From NCBI GenBank assembly GCA_026169575.1, contig JAPFCT010000110.1, forward strand, positions 1 through 11,827: a DNA stretch of 11,827 bases, given 5' to 3'. The position numbers and the translations under genes are program-made. The notes under the pieces were generated by a model, which saw only the letters and a list, made by a program, of their open reading frames with translations, did no database searches and was not told the origin of the DNA. Below are positions 1-7,156 of the stretch, in pieces. This DNA is from Faecalimonas sp. (GTDB lineage: Bacteria > Bacillota_A > Clostridia > Lachnospirales > Lachnospiraceae). Position 1 is the stretch's first letter; each line of letters starts with the position of its first letter.

Positions 1-1
1 A

Positions 2-487
2 CATGCGACAGATTATTGCGGTGTAAAATCCGGCAGGGATGTGGATAAGTGGAAAGAGGCTCATCTTACAAGAGGAAAAGCAAGTAAGCTTCTCTATGCA
101 CCGACGATCGCAGAGAGTCCGGTCAATATTGAATGCAAGGTGACAGAAATAAAAGAACTGGGTTCCCATCATATGTTCCTTGCAACGGTAGAGGCTGTGC
201 AGGTGGATGGAAGATATATGACCGCAGGTGGTAAATTTGAATTGAATCAGGCAGAACTGCTCGCCTATTCTCATGGTTCCTATCTGGAGACCGGAGCGGA
301 GCTGGGAACATTTGGTTACAGCATCCGGAAGAAAGATCCGGTGAAGGCAGATAAGAAAAAAGAAGGTACCAGAAAAGTAAAAAAAGAAACTGTGCAGAAG
401 ACGAGGAAGCATACAAAAAAAGCAGAGAAAAAGGCGTATAGTCCGAAGCGGAAGAAATCAGAAAAGCAGAGAAGATCTGTCCGGTAG
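2..487 (+). CDS. Flavin reductase-like protein (3' part), basic C-terminal tail
   Basis: Partial gene: the frame is open from base 2 with no start in the window, so only the last 161 residues are visible. The segment reading DYCGVKSGRDVDKW, followed by a stretch on preventing leakage into 'IECKVTEIKELGSHHMFLATVEAV', resembles the C-terminal half of flavin reductase-like (FMN-binding split barrel, DIM6/NTAB type) proteins. These bind FMN and pass electrons from NAD(P)H or partner proteins to flavin. After the fold ends near GTFGYS, the last ~53 residues are about half Lys/Arg and are predicted disordered and strongly positive. This tail is not part of the catalytic barrel. An intrinsic terminator follows 38 bases after the stop. 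The family call is from sequence memory; the substrate cannot be told. Confidence 0.72.
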   Translation, partial: HATDYCGVKSGRDVDKWKEAHLTRGKASKLLYAPTIAESPVNIECKVTEIKELGSHHMFLATVEAVQVDGRYMTAGGKFELNQAELLAYSHGSYLETGAELGTFGYSIRKKDPVKADKKKEGTRKVKKETVQKTRKHTKKAEKKAYSPKRKKSEKQRRSVR

Positions 488-525
488 GAGAGGATACAGA
501 TCGGCTTGTCAGAAAGTAGAAAAGA

Positions 526-587
526 GAATGTGTTCCAAAAGGAGATCGAAACTTAGAAGATCTGCGGCAGGGACACATTCTTTTTTG
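526..587 (+). terminator. Intrinsic terminator after the flavin reductase gene
   Basis: Arms GAATGTGTTCC (526-536) and GGGACACATTC (570-580) pair over 11 positions with one G-T pair. The inner AGATC (543-547) and GATCT (559-563) can extend the hairpin. The run TTTTTT (581-586) follows directly. This separates the flavin reductase gene from the deacetylase downstream. Confidence 0.85.
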
Positions 588-622
588 TTGTCCCTCATAT
601 ATATGATATGAACAAAATGTGC

Positions 623-637
623 AGGGGGAGCAATTTG
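623..637 (+). promoter_or_regulatory. Ribosome binding site deciding a TTG start (deacetylase)
   Basis: AGGGGGAG at 623-630, four bases CAAT, then TTG at 635-637 in frame with the deacetylase. No comparable site precedes ATG 608, which lies inside the T- and AT-rich stretch after the terminator. This is why the TTG was chosen. Confidence 0.6.
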
Positions 638-1303
638 GACAGAAAAGCAGTGCTGCAGTTTCTTGGGATGCTATATCTGGTCTGCTTGTTGTTGAAATCG
701 GGTGATATGGTAGAAACTGCGGAGACAGTCGGCACAGTCGGTACGCAGAAGCCGAAGATCGCGATCACATTTGATGATGGACCACACCCGGTCTGGACGC
801 CGAAGCTTCTGGAGGGGCTGAAGGAGAGAGAAGTATTGGCAACGTTTTTTCTGATCGGAGAAAATATCGAGGGCAATGAGGAACTCGTAAAGGAAATGTA
901 CGAGGGTGGACATATCGTCGGAAATCATACATACCACCATGTGGAAATGACGAAATTATCCGATGAGAAAGCGGCGGAGGAGATCCGGATGACCAATGAA
1001 AAAATTTCTACTATCACGGGTGCCCCGGTTGCGTTTATGCGCCCGCCGTTTGGCGCATGGCAGAAAGAACTGGAATGGCAAATGCAGGTTCTTCCGGTAA
1101 GCTGGTCGGTAGATCCGCTTGACTGGACAACAAAAAATGCGGATGAAATTGTGCAGAAGGTAGTGACGGAAGTAAAAGAAAATGATATTATTTTAATGCA
1201 TGACTGTTATGAGAGTTCCGTCAGTGCGGCACTCAGAATAATAGATATTTTGAAAGAAAGCGGTTATGAATTTGTGACAGTGGAAGAGTTGATCCTTCCG
1301 TAG
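635..1303 (+). CDS. CE4 (NodB-type) polysaccharide deacetylase, probable TTG start
   Basis: A 222-residue metal-dependent deacetylase, expected to remove N-acetyl (or O-acetyl) groups from a cell-wall or other polysaccharide outside the membrane. All five CE4 motifs are visible. In numbering from TTG 635 they are TFDDGPH with the Asp pair D47/D48, HTYHH with metal ligands H98 and H102, RPPFG at 136-140, DPLDW at 160-164 and LMHD with H189. A hydrophobic stretch at about residues 7-20 acts as a signal peptide or membrane anchor; I see no lipobox. Start choice: TTG 635 follows AGGGGGAG (623-630) at 4-base spacing. The alternative ATG at 608 adds nine residues but has no purine-rich ribosome binding site. 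The protein is nearly only the catalytic domain. The substrate (peptidoglycan, chitooligosaccharide or other) is not shown. tcdA follows after 85 bases with no visible terminator. Confidence 0.88.
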   Translation: MDRKAVLQFLGMLYLVCLLLKSGDMVETAETVGTVGTQKPKIAITFDDGPHPVWTPKLLEGLKEREVLATFFLIGENIEGNEELVKEMYEGGHIVGNHTYHHVEMTKLSDEKAAEEIRMTNEKISTITGAPVAFMRPPFGAWQKELEWQMQVLPVSWSVDPLDWTTKNADEIVQKVVTEVKENDIILMHDCYESSVSAALRIIDILKESGYEFVTVEELILP

Positions 1304-1388
1304 GATAGTGGGAGGGAATGGTTGAATCTGACGGAAATGCAGGAACATCACAGAAACAGAGAATCATGATAGATAAAGGAGTAGCAAG

Positions 1389-2108
1389 ATGATAAATGAA
1401 TTTTCCAGAATGGAGCTGCTGGTCGGAAAAGAGCGTGTAGAGAGTTTGAGGGAGAAGACGGTACTTGTATTCGGTGTCGGAGGAGTTGGGTCACACTGTA
1501 TTGAGGCGCTGGCAAGAAGCGGGGTCGGGCATCTGATCTTAGTCGATAATGATACCGTATCATTGACGAACATTAACCGTCAGTCGATCGCCTATCACAG
1601 CACGATCGGCAGATATAAGACTGAGGTGATGAAAGAGCGGATCAGTGATATCTGTCCCCAGACTGAGGTGACAGTCTATGAGACATTTGTTCTTGAGGAA
1701 AATGCGGCAGAACTTTTGGAGGGAGAGATTGACTATATTGTCGATGCGATTGATACGGTGACGGCGAAGCTTGCGATTGCAAAAATTGCAGATGAGAGGA
1801 GGATTCCGCTGATCAGCAGTATGGGTACGGGAAATAAGCTCCACCCGGAATTATTTGAGATCGCAGATATTACAAAGACATCTGTCTGTCCCCTCTGCAA
1901 GGTAATGCGAAAGGAATTAAAAAACCGCGGTGTGGCACATTTAAAAGTATTGTACTCAAAAGAAAAGCCGGTTGATGTATCAGAAAACATTACGGAAGAA
2001 GAGAAAGGAAATAAACGGTCACTGCCGGGAAGTATTTCTTTTGTGCCTCCGGTGGCAGGACTTATCATTGCCGGAGAGGTCATCCGCGATCTGGCAGGGA
2101 TTTCATAG
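1389..2108 (+). CDS. tcdA: tRNA threonylcarbamoyladenosine dehydratase (TcdA/CsdL)
   Basis: A 239-residue E1-like (ThiF/MoeB superfamily) ATP-dependent enzyme. TcdA cyclises the N6-threonylcarbamoyladenosine at tRNA position 37 (t6A to ct6A), which supports decoding of ANN codons. Seen in the sequence: FSR-ELL-G opening; nucleotide-binding GVGGVGSH (G29-x-G31-x-x-G34); LVDNDTV (51-57); TNINRQ (60-65), the typical E1-like adenylation motif; VDAID (118-122); and SMGTGNK (144-150). The C-terminal part carries CPLC (167-170) and ends in PPVAGLIIAGEVI. It has no ThiS/MoaD-type partner gene nearby, and the short length fits TcdA rather than MoeB or ThiF. RBS AAAGGAG lies just before ATG 1389. It is followed by rarA after 11 bases, so the two are probably co-transcribed. 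Confidence 0.9.
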   Translation: MINEFSRMELLVGKERVESLREKTVLVFGVGGVGSHCIEALARSGVGHLILVDNDTVSLTNINRQSIAYHSTIGRYKTEVMKERISDICPQTEVTVYETFVLEENAAELLEGEIDYIVDAIDTVTAKLAIAKIADERRIPLISSMGTGNKLHPELFEIADITKTSVCPLCKVMRKELKNRGVAHLKVLYSKEKPVDVSENITEEEKGNKRSLPGSISFVPPVAGLIIAGEVIRDLAGIS

Positions 2109-2119
2109 GAGGAAAAAAC

Positions 2120-3436
2120 ATGGATCTGTTTGATTATATGAGAGAAACGACGAAGAAAAAAGAGTCTCCGCTCGCATCCAGACTGCGTCCGAAGACGCTG
2201 GAAGAAGTAGTAGGGCAGCAGCATATTATCGGAAAAGACAAGCTCCTCTACCGGGCTATCAAGGCAGATAAGCTGAGTTCGATCATTTTCTATGGACCTC
2301 CAGGAACCGGGAAGACGACGCTGGCGAAGGTGATCGCCAATACGACCAGCGCAAATTTTACCCAGATCAATGCGACGGTTGCCGGAAAGAAGGATATGGA
2401 GGAAGTGGTCAGGCAGGCGAAAGACGATCAGGGAATGTACGGGAAGAAGACGATCTTGTTTGTCGATGAGATCCACCGGTTTAACAAAGGACAGCAGGAC
2501 TATCTGCTTCCGTTTGTGGAAGACGGCACACTGATCCTGATCGGAGCTACCACAGAGAATCCTTATTTTGAGGTCAATGGCGCTCTGATCTCCCGCTCCA
2601 GTATTTTTGAATTAAAGCCATTGGAAAAAGAAGATATCCGGAAGCTGATCAGGCGGGCGCTGACAGATGAAGAGCGTGGAATGGGAAGTTATCATGCGAT
2701 CATTGACGAGGATGCGCTGGAATTTCTGGCGGATATCTGCGGTGGGGATGCGAGAAATGCCCTGAATGCGATAGAGATTGGGGTACTGACGACAGAACGG
2801 TCTGAAGATGGGAAGATCCACATTACCATCGATGTAGTATCAGAGTGTATCCAAAAAAGAGTTGTCCGCTATGACAAGGGAGGGGACAACCATTATGATA
2901 CGATTTCTGCGTTTATCAAGAGTATGAGAGGCTCTGATCCGGATGCCGCTGTCTTTTACCTTGCAAAAATGCTGTATGCAGGGGAAGATGTGAAGTTTAT
3001 CGCCAGAAGGATCATGATCTGTGCATCGGAAGATGTGGGGAATGCAGATCCGATGGCAATTTCTGTTGCGGTAGCTGCGGCGCAGGCGGTGGAGCGTGTC
3101 GGGATGCCGGAAGCCCAGATCATCTTGTCTCAGGCAGTGCTGTATGTGGCGACAGCGCCTAAGAGCAATTCGGCAGTCAACGCGATCATGGCTGCGAATG
3201 CGGCAGTGCGTGCGCATAAGACAACAGTGCCGCCCCACCTGCAGGATGCACATTACAAAGGTTCTGCAAATCTTGGAAGAGGAACCGGGTATAAATACGC
3301 GCATGACTACCCAAATCACTATGTAGAACAGCAGTATCTTCCGGAGGAGATCAAAGAGATGCGGTTCTATGAACCTTCAGATATGGGATATGAAAAGGAG
3401 GTCCAGGAGCATTTTCGCAGAATCAAAGGGCGCTAA
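2120..3436 (+). CDS. rarA: Replication-associated recombination protein A (AAA+ ATPase)
   Basis: A 438-residue AAA+ ATPase of the RarA/MgsA/WRNIP1 family, related to clamp-loader subunits and RuvB. It acts at stalled replication forks and with single-stranded DNA-binding protein. Seen: PLASRLRPKTLEEVVGQ at the N-terminus; Walker A GPPGTGKT (59-66); Walker B FVDEIHRFNK (114-123); sensor 1 GATTEN (142-147); arginine-finger region SRSS (158-161); GGDARNALN, a sensor 2-like motif; and the C-terminal tetramerisation region ending in YKYAHDYPNHYV. The length is normal for the family. RBS AGGAGG is followed by ATG 2120. It shares an operon with tcdA. No convincing terminator is seen between its TAA and the convergent methyltransferase gene. 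Confidence 0.95.
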   Translation: MDLFDYMRETTKKKESPLASRLRPKTLEEVVGQQHIIGKDKLLYRAIKADKLSSIIFYGPPGTGKTTLAKVIANTTSANFTQINATVAGKKDMEEVVRQAKDDQGMYGKKTILFVDEIHRFNKGQQDYLLPFVEDGTLILIGATTENPYFEVNGALISRSSIFELKPLEKEDIRKLIRRALTDEERGMGSYHAIIDEDALEFLADICGGDARNALNAIEIGVLTTERSEDGKIHITIDVVSECIQKRVVRYDKGGDNHYDTISAFIKSMRGSDPDAAVFYLAKMLYAGEDVKFIARRIMICASEDVGNADPMAISVAVAAAQAVERVGMPEAQIILSQAVLYVATAPKSNSAVNAIMAANAAVRAHKTTVPPHLQDAHYKGSANLGRGTGYKYAHDYPNHYVEQQYLPEEIKEMRFYEPSDMGYEKEVQEHFRRIKGR

Positions 3437-3467
3437 ATAGTTTTTTTGGGGGGGAAGATCCGTCAGT

Positions 3468-4217
3468 CTATCTTTTGACAGCGCGTATTGCGACAAAAGA
3501 TGGAATGTTGTGTTCGTGCAGATTTCCCTGCCCGTTTGTATCTTCATAGAGATCGGTCAGCTGGAATCCTGCTTTTAACTGTCCGCCGATCTGTTCTTCC
3601 AGTGTGTGTGAAAACTGGATTCCCCAGTCATACCTGATGGAATCTTCATATTGCTTTTGATTTTTTAGTGGATTAAATGGAAGCGGGTAGGTCAGATGTT
3701 CTTCGGTTTCATCGAAAACATAGTTGATTCCAAGATCATATCCGCCGAGAAGCGCTCCTCCTTTTTTTAAGATGCGGTAACATTCCTGAAAAACAGGTTC
3801 CACTTTTTCGATATAGCAGTTGGAAACCGGGTGAAAGATCAGATCAAATGTCTCAGCTTCAAAAGGAAGAGGCTGTGTCATATCTGCCTGAAGGATCGTG
3901 ACTGCATAGCCTTCTCTGTCTGCAACCAGCTGTTCACTTTCACATTGCCTGGAAGAATAGTCAAGCACGGTACAGTCTGCTCCGAGCGCGGTGAAGATGG
4001 GAATCTGCTGTCCGCCGCCGCTTGCAAGTCCAAGCACTTTTTTGCCGCGAAGGTTTCCAAACCATTCATGGGGCACAGATTTTGTAGGGGTGAGAAGGAC
4101 ATCCCACTCTCCGTTTTTAGCTTTTTGATAAATCTCATGGGAGATGGGCTGTCCCCATACCCATCCATCCAGACACCAGCTGTTGATTGTTTCTGCATTT
4201 ATGTTCTGATAGTTCAT
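3468..4217 (-). CDS. Class I SAM-dependent methyltransferase
   Basis: A 249-residue protein with a Rossmann-like methyltransferase core. Motif I is VLGLASGGGQQ (61-71) for SAM binding, the acidic residue after strand beta-2 is D86 in TVLDYS, ADMTQPLPF follows (motif II region), and FDLIFHPVSNCYIE corresponds to the motif III/IV region. A Trp-rich N-terminus (SWCLDGWVWGQPIS) precedes the core. The family is common in Clostridia as an unassigned small-molecule methyltransferase; nothing here shows the substrate. RBS AGGAGA lies 7 bases before ATG (reverse strand, ending at 4217). It is 98 bases downstream of the DUF4364 gene and may be read from it or from its own promoter. The intervening region has an imperfect 11-bp direct repeat but no clear -35/-10 pair. 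Confidence 0.85.
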   Translation of the reverse strand: MNYQNINAETINSWCLDGWVWGQPISHEIYQKAKNGEWDVLLTPTKSVPHEWFGNLRGKKVLGLASGGGQQIPIFTALGADCTVLDYSSRQCESEQLVADREGYAVTILQADMTQPLPFEAETFDLIFHPVSNCYIEKVEPVFQECYRILKKGGALLGGYDLGINYVFDETEEHLTYPLPFNPLKNQKQYEDSIRYDWGIQFSHTLEEQIGGQLKAGFQLTDLYEDTNGQGNLHEHNIPSFVAIRAVKR

Positions 4218-4245
4218 TGAGAAATCTCCTTTTAAAGTTTTTCTG

Positions 4246-4273
4246 TAAATTGTGTGTTCCTATAAACTGTGTG
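4246..4273. repeat. Imperfect direct repeat upstream of the methyltransferase
   Basis: TAAATTGTGTG (4246-4256) and TAAACTGTGTG (4263-4273) differ at one base and start 17 bases apart, in the 98-base gap (4218-4315) before the methyltransferase gene. They could be a regulator site, or chance in an A/T-rich spacer. No clear terminator or promoter pair is seen in this gap. Confidence 0.35.
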
Positions 4274-4315
4274 GGAAGACAGCATCATTCGGAAAGAAGG
4301 CGTGTGAGGAAAAGA

Positions 4316-4828
4316 TTATAATAAGTTTTGCATCACGAACGCATAGATTTCCTGATTTTTCTGCTTCCAGTGGTGGACGACTGTCTTTGCTTCCTGCTCG
4401 GTTGGTACGGTGATCGTCAGGTCGATCAGAGAACCGTGATTTTCTGTGACCTGACAGCGGACGGAAAATTCATGATTGTCATTCCGGTAATAGTCTGCGC
4501 GCACTGCGACAGCATTTTTCAGTTCATAGTGTTTTTCCTGAAGAAAGGTGTCAATCTCATCCTGGATCGTCGGAGAAATCTTGTTCTGGAAAAACTGGAT
4601 CGTCTCAGCGCCTTCCTCGGTCAGATGGTAGAAGGTGCGGCTGTGCTCTTTTTCGAGACGGATCAGATTTGCATTTTCCATCTCGGAGAGCGCCTGCTGG
4701 AGTGTAAAGTAATTGGTGTATTCCTTATCGAGGACAAACTCAGAAATCTGAGAGTTCGTCAGAGGAAAATCCACTTTCTGAAGCATATATAAAACAATTA
4801 ATTTGTACAAAGTAAATGAGTCTGACAT
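4316..4828 (-). CDS. DUF4364 family winged-helix protein
   Basis: A 170-residue protein matching from memory the DUF4364 family found mostly in Clostridia. The N-terminal ~75 residues look like a winged helix-turn-helix: a helix containing LYKLIVLYMLQ, then PLTNSQISEFVL as the first HTH helix, YTNYFTLQQALSEMENANLI as the recognition segment, and FYHLTEEGAETI as the wing. The C-terminal part is alpha/beta and ends near AFVMQNLL. This suggests a DNA-binding regulator, but no target or ligand is known to me. Start choice: ATG at 4828 with AAAGGA about 10 bases upstream. An in-frame TTG at 4837 lies only 1 base after that site, too close to use. The radical SAM stop is 22 bases upstream, so the genes are probably co-transcribed. 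Confidence 0.8.
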   Translation of the reverse strand: MSDSFTLYKLIVLYMLQKVDFPLTNSQISEFVLDKEYTNYFTLQQALSEMENANLIRLEKEHSRTFYHLTEEGAETIQFFQNKISPTIQDEIDTFLQEKHYELKNAVAVRADYYRNDNHEFSVRCQVTENHGSLIDLTITVPTEQEAKTVVHHWKQKNQEIYAFVMQNLL

Positions 4829-4850
4829 TGTACGCAAGTCCTTTCTAAAA

Positions 4851-5777
4851 TCATAGTTTGTAGTTCTTCCCCTGCCAGAGATTCTGCTCTTTAAAATACC
4901 GATTGATATTATTTAAGACAAGACGTTTGTGTCCCGTCCAAAGCGGTGCGATCAGTAGTTCTTTTGGACCGTCACCAGTCAGGCGGTGAATGACGACATC
5001 CGGACGCAGCTGCGAAATGCAGGTTCCGAGAAATGCAATATATTCCTCCATCGTCGGCACAAAGAACGGGGAAGATTCATAATAAACGGCAAGATCCGTT
5101 CCACGGAGGATGTGAAGAAGCTGGAGCTTGATCCCCTGGATATCAAGTGTATTCAGGTAGGAGATCGTCTCCTGCATCATGGCTTCTGTCTCGCCTGGAA
5201 GATATAGAATCGTGTGGACGATCACTTCCACGCCGATCTGCCGGAGCTTTTTTACGGCAGTTTCAAAAACGGAAAGTGGGTATCCGCGCCGGATAAAACG
5301 GGCGCTCTTTTCATGGATCGTCTGAAGTCCAAGTTCCACCCATATGGGCTTAATCTGATTCAGACGCGCTAAAAGTGTGAGAATTTCGTCATCCAGACAG
5401 TCTGGTCTGGTGGCGATGGAAAGGATCTTTACCTCCGGGCAGGAAATTGCCTCTGAAAAGATCTTCTCCAGATAACTGACTTCGGCGTAAGTGTTTGTGT
5501 ACGCCTGAAAGTATGCAATATACGAAGCGGCATCGGTTTTCTTCCTTATTAATGCTTTGCCGGCTTCGATCTGCTGACGGATGGAGTCACGGGGGTTCCC
5601 GGCAAAATCGCCGGAGCCGCCGGCGCTGCAGAAAATGCAGCCCCGGTCTCCAAGTGTGCCGTCTCGGTTGGGGCAGGTCATCCCGCCGTTTAAGGCAAGC
5701 TTATATAGCTTTTCCCCATAAGTCTGCTTTAAATGATAATCAAGAGAATGGTATCTCTTTTCGCCCCAGCGTTCCAT
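4851..5777 (-). CDS. TIGR01212-type radical SAM protein (YhcC-like)
   Basis: A 308-residue radical SAM enzyme. Conserved opening RYHSLDYHLKQTYGEKLYKLAL, then the iron-sulfur ligands C35, C47 and C50 in the pattern C-x11-C-x2-C (CPNRDGTLGDRGCIFC), longer than the classical CxxxCxxC and typical of the TIGR01212/YhcC and related Elp3-like group. ARPDCL, VELGLQT, RRGYP and VHTILYLPGET are further family signatures of the barrel. The reaction of this family is not established to my knowledge; a tRNA or other RNA modification is often suspected from its relation to Elp3/MiaB-like proteins. The ATG overlaps the malic enzyme stop by one base (TAATG), implying translational coupling. The length is normal. 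Confidence 0.88.
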   Translation of the reverse strand: MERWGEKRYHSLDYHLKQTYGEKLYKLALNGGMTCPNRDGTLGDRGCIFCSAGGSGDFAGNPRDSIRQQIEAGKALIRKKTDAASYIAYFQAYTNTYAEVSYLEKIFSEAISCPEVKILSIATRPDCLDDEILTLLARLNQIKPIWVELGLQTIHEKSARFIRRGYPLSVFETAVKKLRQIGVEVIVHTILYLPGETEAMMQETISYLNTLDIQGIKLQLLHILRGTDLAVYYESSPFFVPTMEEYIAFLGTCISQLRPDVVIHRLTGDGPKELLIAPLWTGHKRLVLNNINRYFKEQNLWQGKNYKL

Positions 5778-6925
5778 TAGATCAGATCCTTGATTGCTTT
5801 GCTTACAACATCGGCAACGCGTGGGTCAAATGCTTCTGGAAGAATATTGGTATCGCTTAATTCCTCATCGGAAACGAGACCTGCGATCGCTTCAGCTGCG
5901 GCAAGTTTCATATCTTCTGTGATCTGTGTGGCACGACCTTCGAGGGCACCTTTAAAAATACCAGGGAATGCGACAACGTTATTGACCTGATTTGGGAAGT
6001 CTGAACGTCCGGTACCGATAACACGCGCTCCGGCCTCTTTTGCGAGATCCGGCATGATCTCAGGAACCGGATTTGCCATTGCAAATAGGATGGAATCCTG
6101 ATTCATGGAAGCGACCATCTCTTTTGTGACAATATTTGGCGCAGATACACCGACAAAAATGTCAGCGCCCTTTAAAGCATCTGCAAGAGTCCCTTTCTTC
6201 CCTTCCAGATTGGTCACCTCTGTCATCTTTTGCTGCATCCAGTTCAGATTCGGAGAATCTTTGGAGATGATCCCATTGATGTCACACATAGTAACATGGC
6301 AGAAACCATAAGTGAGAAGAAGCTTTGTGATGGCGATTCCGGCAGAGCCTGCGCCATTTACAACGATCCTGCAGTCTTCTTTCTTCTTACCGGTTACTTT
6401 GAGTGCGTTGATGATTCCGGCGAGGACAACAATGGCGGTTCCATGCTGGTCATCGTGGAAGACCGGGATATCAAGCAGTTCTTTTAAGCGTTCTTCGATT
6501 TCAAAACATCTTGGAGCAGAAATATCTTCCAGATTGATGCCTCCAAATGCCGGAGCAATGTTGACGATCGTGCGGATGATCTCCTCTGTATCCTGCGTAT
6601 CCAGGCAGATCGGAACTGCATTGACTCCGCCAAATTCTTTGAAGAGAACGGCCTTTCCTTCCATGACAGGCATTGCCGCGTAAGCGCCGATATTTCCGAG
6701 ACCAAGAACCGCGCTTCCGTCAGAGATGACAGCAATCGTGTTCGCTTTCATCGTGTACTTATAGGCAGCCTCACGGTCCTGGGCGATGACTTTACAAGGT
6801 TCTGCGACACCAGGAGTATATGCGATCGCGAGATCTTCTCTGGAATTTACTTTTGATTTCGCGGAGATCTCTAATTTCCCGTTCCATTGTTCATGCATTT
6901 GTAATGCCTTTTCGTTTGTTGTCAT
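5777..6925 (-). CDS. NAD(P)-dependent malic enzyme
   Basis: A 382-residue short malic enzyme, oxidatively decarboxylating malate to pyruvate and CO2 in the cytoplasm. Seen (numbering from ATG 6925): AYTPGVAEPC with catalytic Y36, MEGKAVLFK with catalytic K91, NLEDISAPRCFEIE with metal ligands E133/D134, FHDDQHGTA (156-164) with D158/D159, dinucleotide-binding GAGSAG (190-195) and MANPVPEI. The Asp in VTMCDINGI at the end of the second Rossmann strand hints at NAD preference, an inference. It lacks the phosphotransacetylase-like C-terminus of large MaeB enzymes. Start choice: ATG 6925 with AAAAGGTG about 8-10 bases upstream; the in-frame GTG at 6934 would add MNN and may also be served by an upstream AAGGA. 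It leads the - strand operon and has a promoter at 6972-7000. Confidence 0.93.
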   Translation of the reverse strand: MTTNEKALQMHEQWNGKLEISAKSKVNSREDLAIAYTPGVAEPCKVIAQDREAAYKYTMKANTIAVISDGSAVLGLGNIGAYAAMPVMEGKAVLFKEFGGVNAVPICLDTQDTEEIIRTIVNIAPAFGGINLEDISAPRCFEIEERLKELLDIPVFHDDQHGTAIVVLAGIINALKVTGKKKEDCRIVVNGAGSAGIAITKLLLTYGFCHVTMCDINGIISKDSPNLNWMQQKMTEVTNLEGKKGTLADALKGADIFVGVSAPNIVTKEMVASMNQDSILFAMANPVPEIMPDLAKEAGARVIGTGRSDFPNQVNNVVAFPGIFKGALEGRATQITEDMKLAAAEAIAGLVSDEELSDTNILPEAFDPRVADVVSKAIKDLI

Positions 6926-6971
6926 ATTATTCACACCTTTTCCTTTTCATATTTTTGAAACTTCTAAAGTT

Positions 6972-7000
6972 ATGATAACATTCCGGCGAAATCAAATCAA
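6972..7000 (-). promoter_or_regulatory. Sigma-A-like promoter for the malic enzyme operon
   Basis: On the - strand, -35 TTGATT (6995-7000), a 17-base spacer and -10 TATCAT (6972-6977; one mismatch to TATAAT). Transcription would start near 6965, giving a leader of about 40 bases before ATG 6925. It faces away from the rho promoter. Confidence 0.6.
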
Positions 7001-7021
7001 CAAGGATTCCTGAAAAAATAC

Positions 7022-7050
7022 TTTCTTTTTCCCGGGAAATAGTGTATAAT
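7022..7050 (+). promoter_or_regulatory. Promoter for rho
   Basis: Perfect -10 TATAAT at 7045-7050. The 17-base-spaced -35 position (7022-7027, TTTCTT) matches the consensus poorly, so recognition may rely on the -10 and the A/T-rich upstream stretch, or on an activator. A perfect palindrome (7028-7039) lies between the two hexamers. Start of transcription near 7057 would give a leader of about 100 bases before the rho ATG. Confidence 0.5.
7028..7039. repeat. 12-bp perfect palindrome TTTCCCGGGAAA in the rho promoter
   Basis: TTTCCCGGGAAA reads the same on both strands. It occupies the spacer of the rho promoter and lies 28 bases from the malic enzyme -35. A dimeric regulator bound there would block rho transcription; that function is inference only. 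Confidence 0.5.
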
Positions 7051-7156
7051 GCGTATATCTCAAGAGAAGTCATGTCAGACGAATATTCCCGCAGATATTT
7101 AGTAATTACAATTAAGAATGAAGATAGACAAGTGAATAAGGAAAGGAAGTAGGCGA

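Noticed and set aside
1733..2476. Long open frame on the - strand (247 codons) opposite tcdA and rarA
   Set aside because: It is antisense to two well-supported genes, crosses their boundary, and its translation shows no recognisable motif or hydrophobic core pattern.
2840..3319. Open frame of 159 codons on the - strand opposite rarA, rich in Cys, His and Arg
   Set aside because: The apparent zinc-finger-like composition comes from reading the complement of rarA codons; no regular CxxC spacing repeats.
3456..3475. AAGAT/ATCTT hairpin as a bidirectional terminator between rarA and the methyltransferase
   Set aside because: Only five weak A/T-rich pairs with a 10-base loop and a short T run; not convincing on either strand.
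4315..4320. TATAAT on the - strand at the end of the DUF4364 gene as a promoter for the methyltransferase
   Set aside because: No acceptable -35 at 16-18 bases, and the leader would be about 90 bases long; kept only as a weak possibility.
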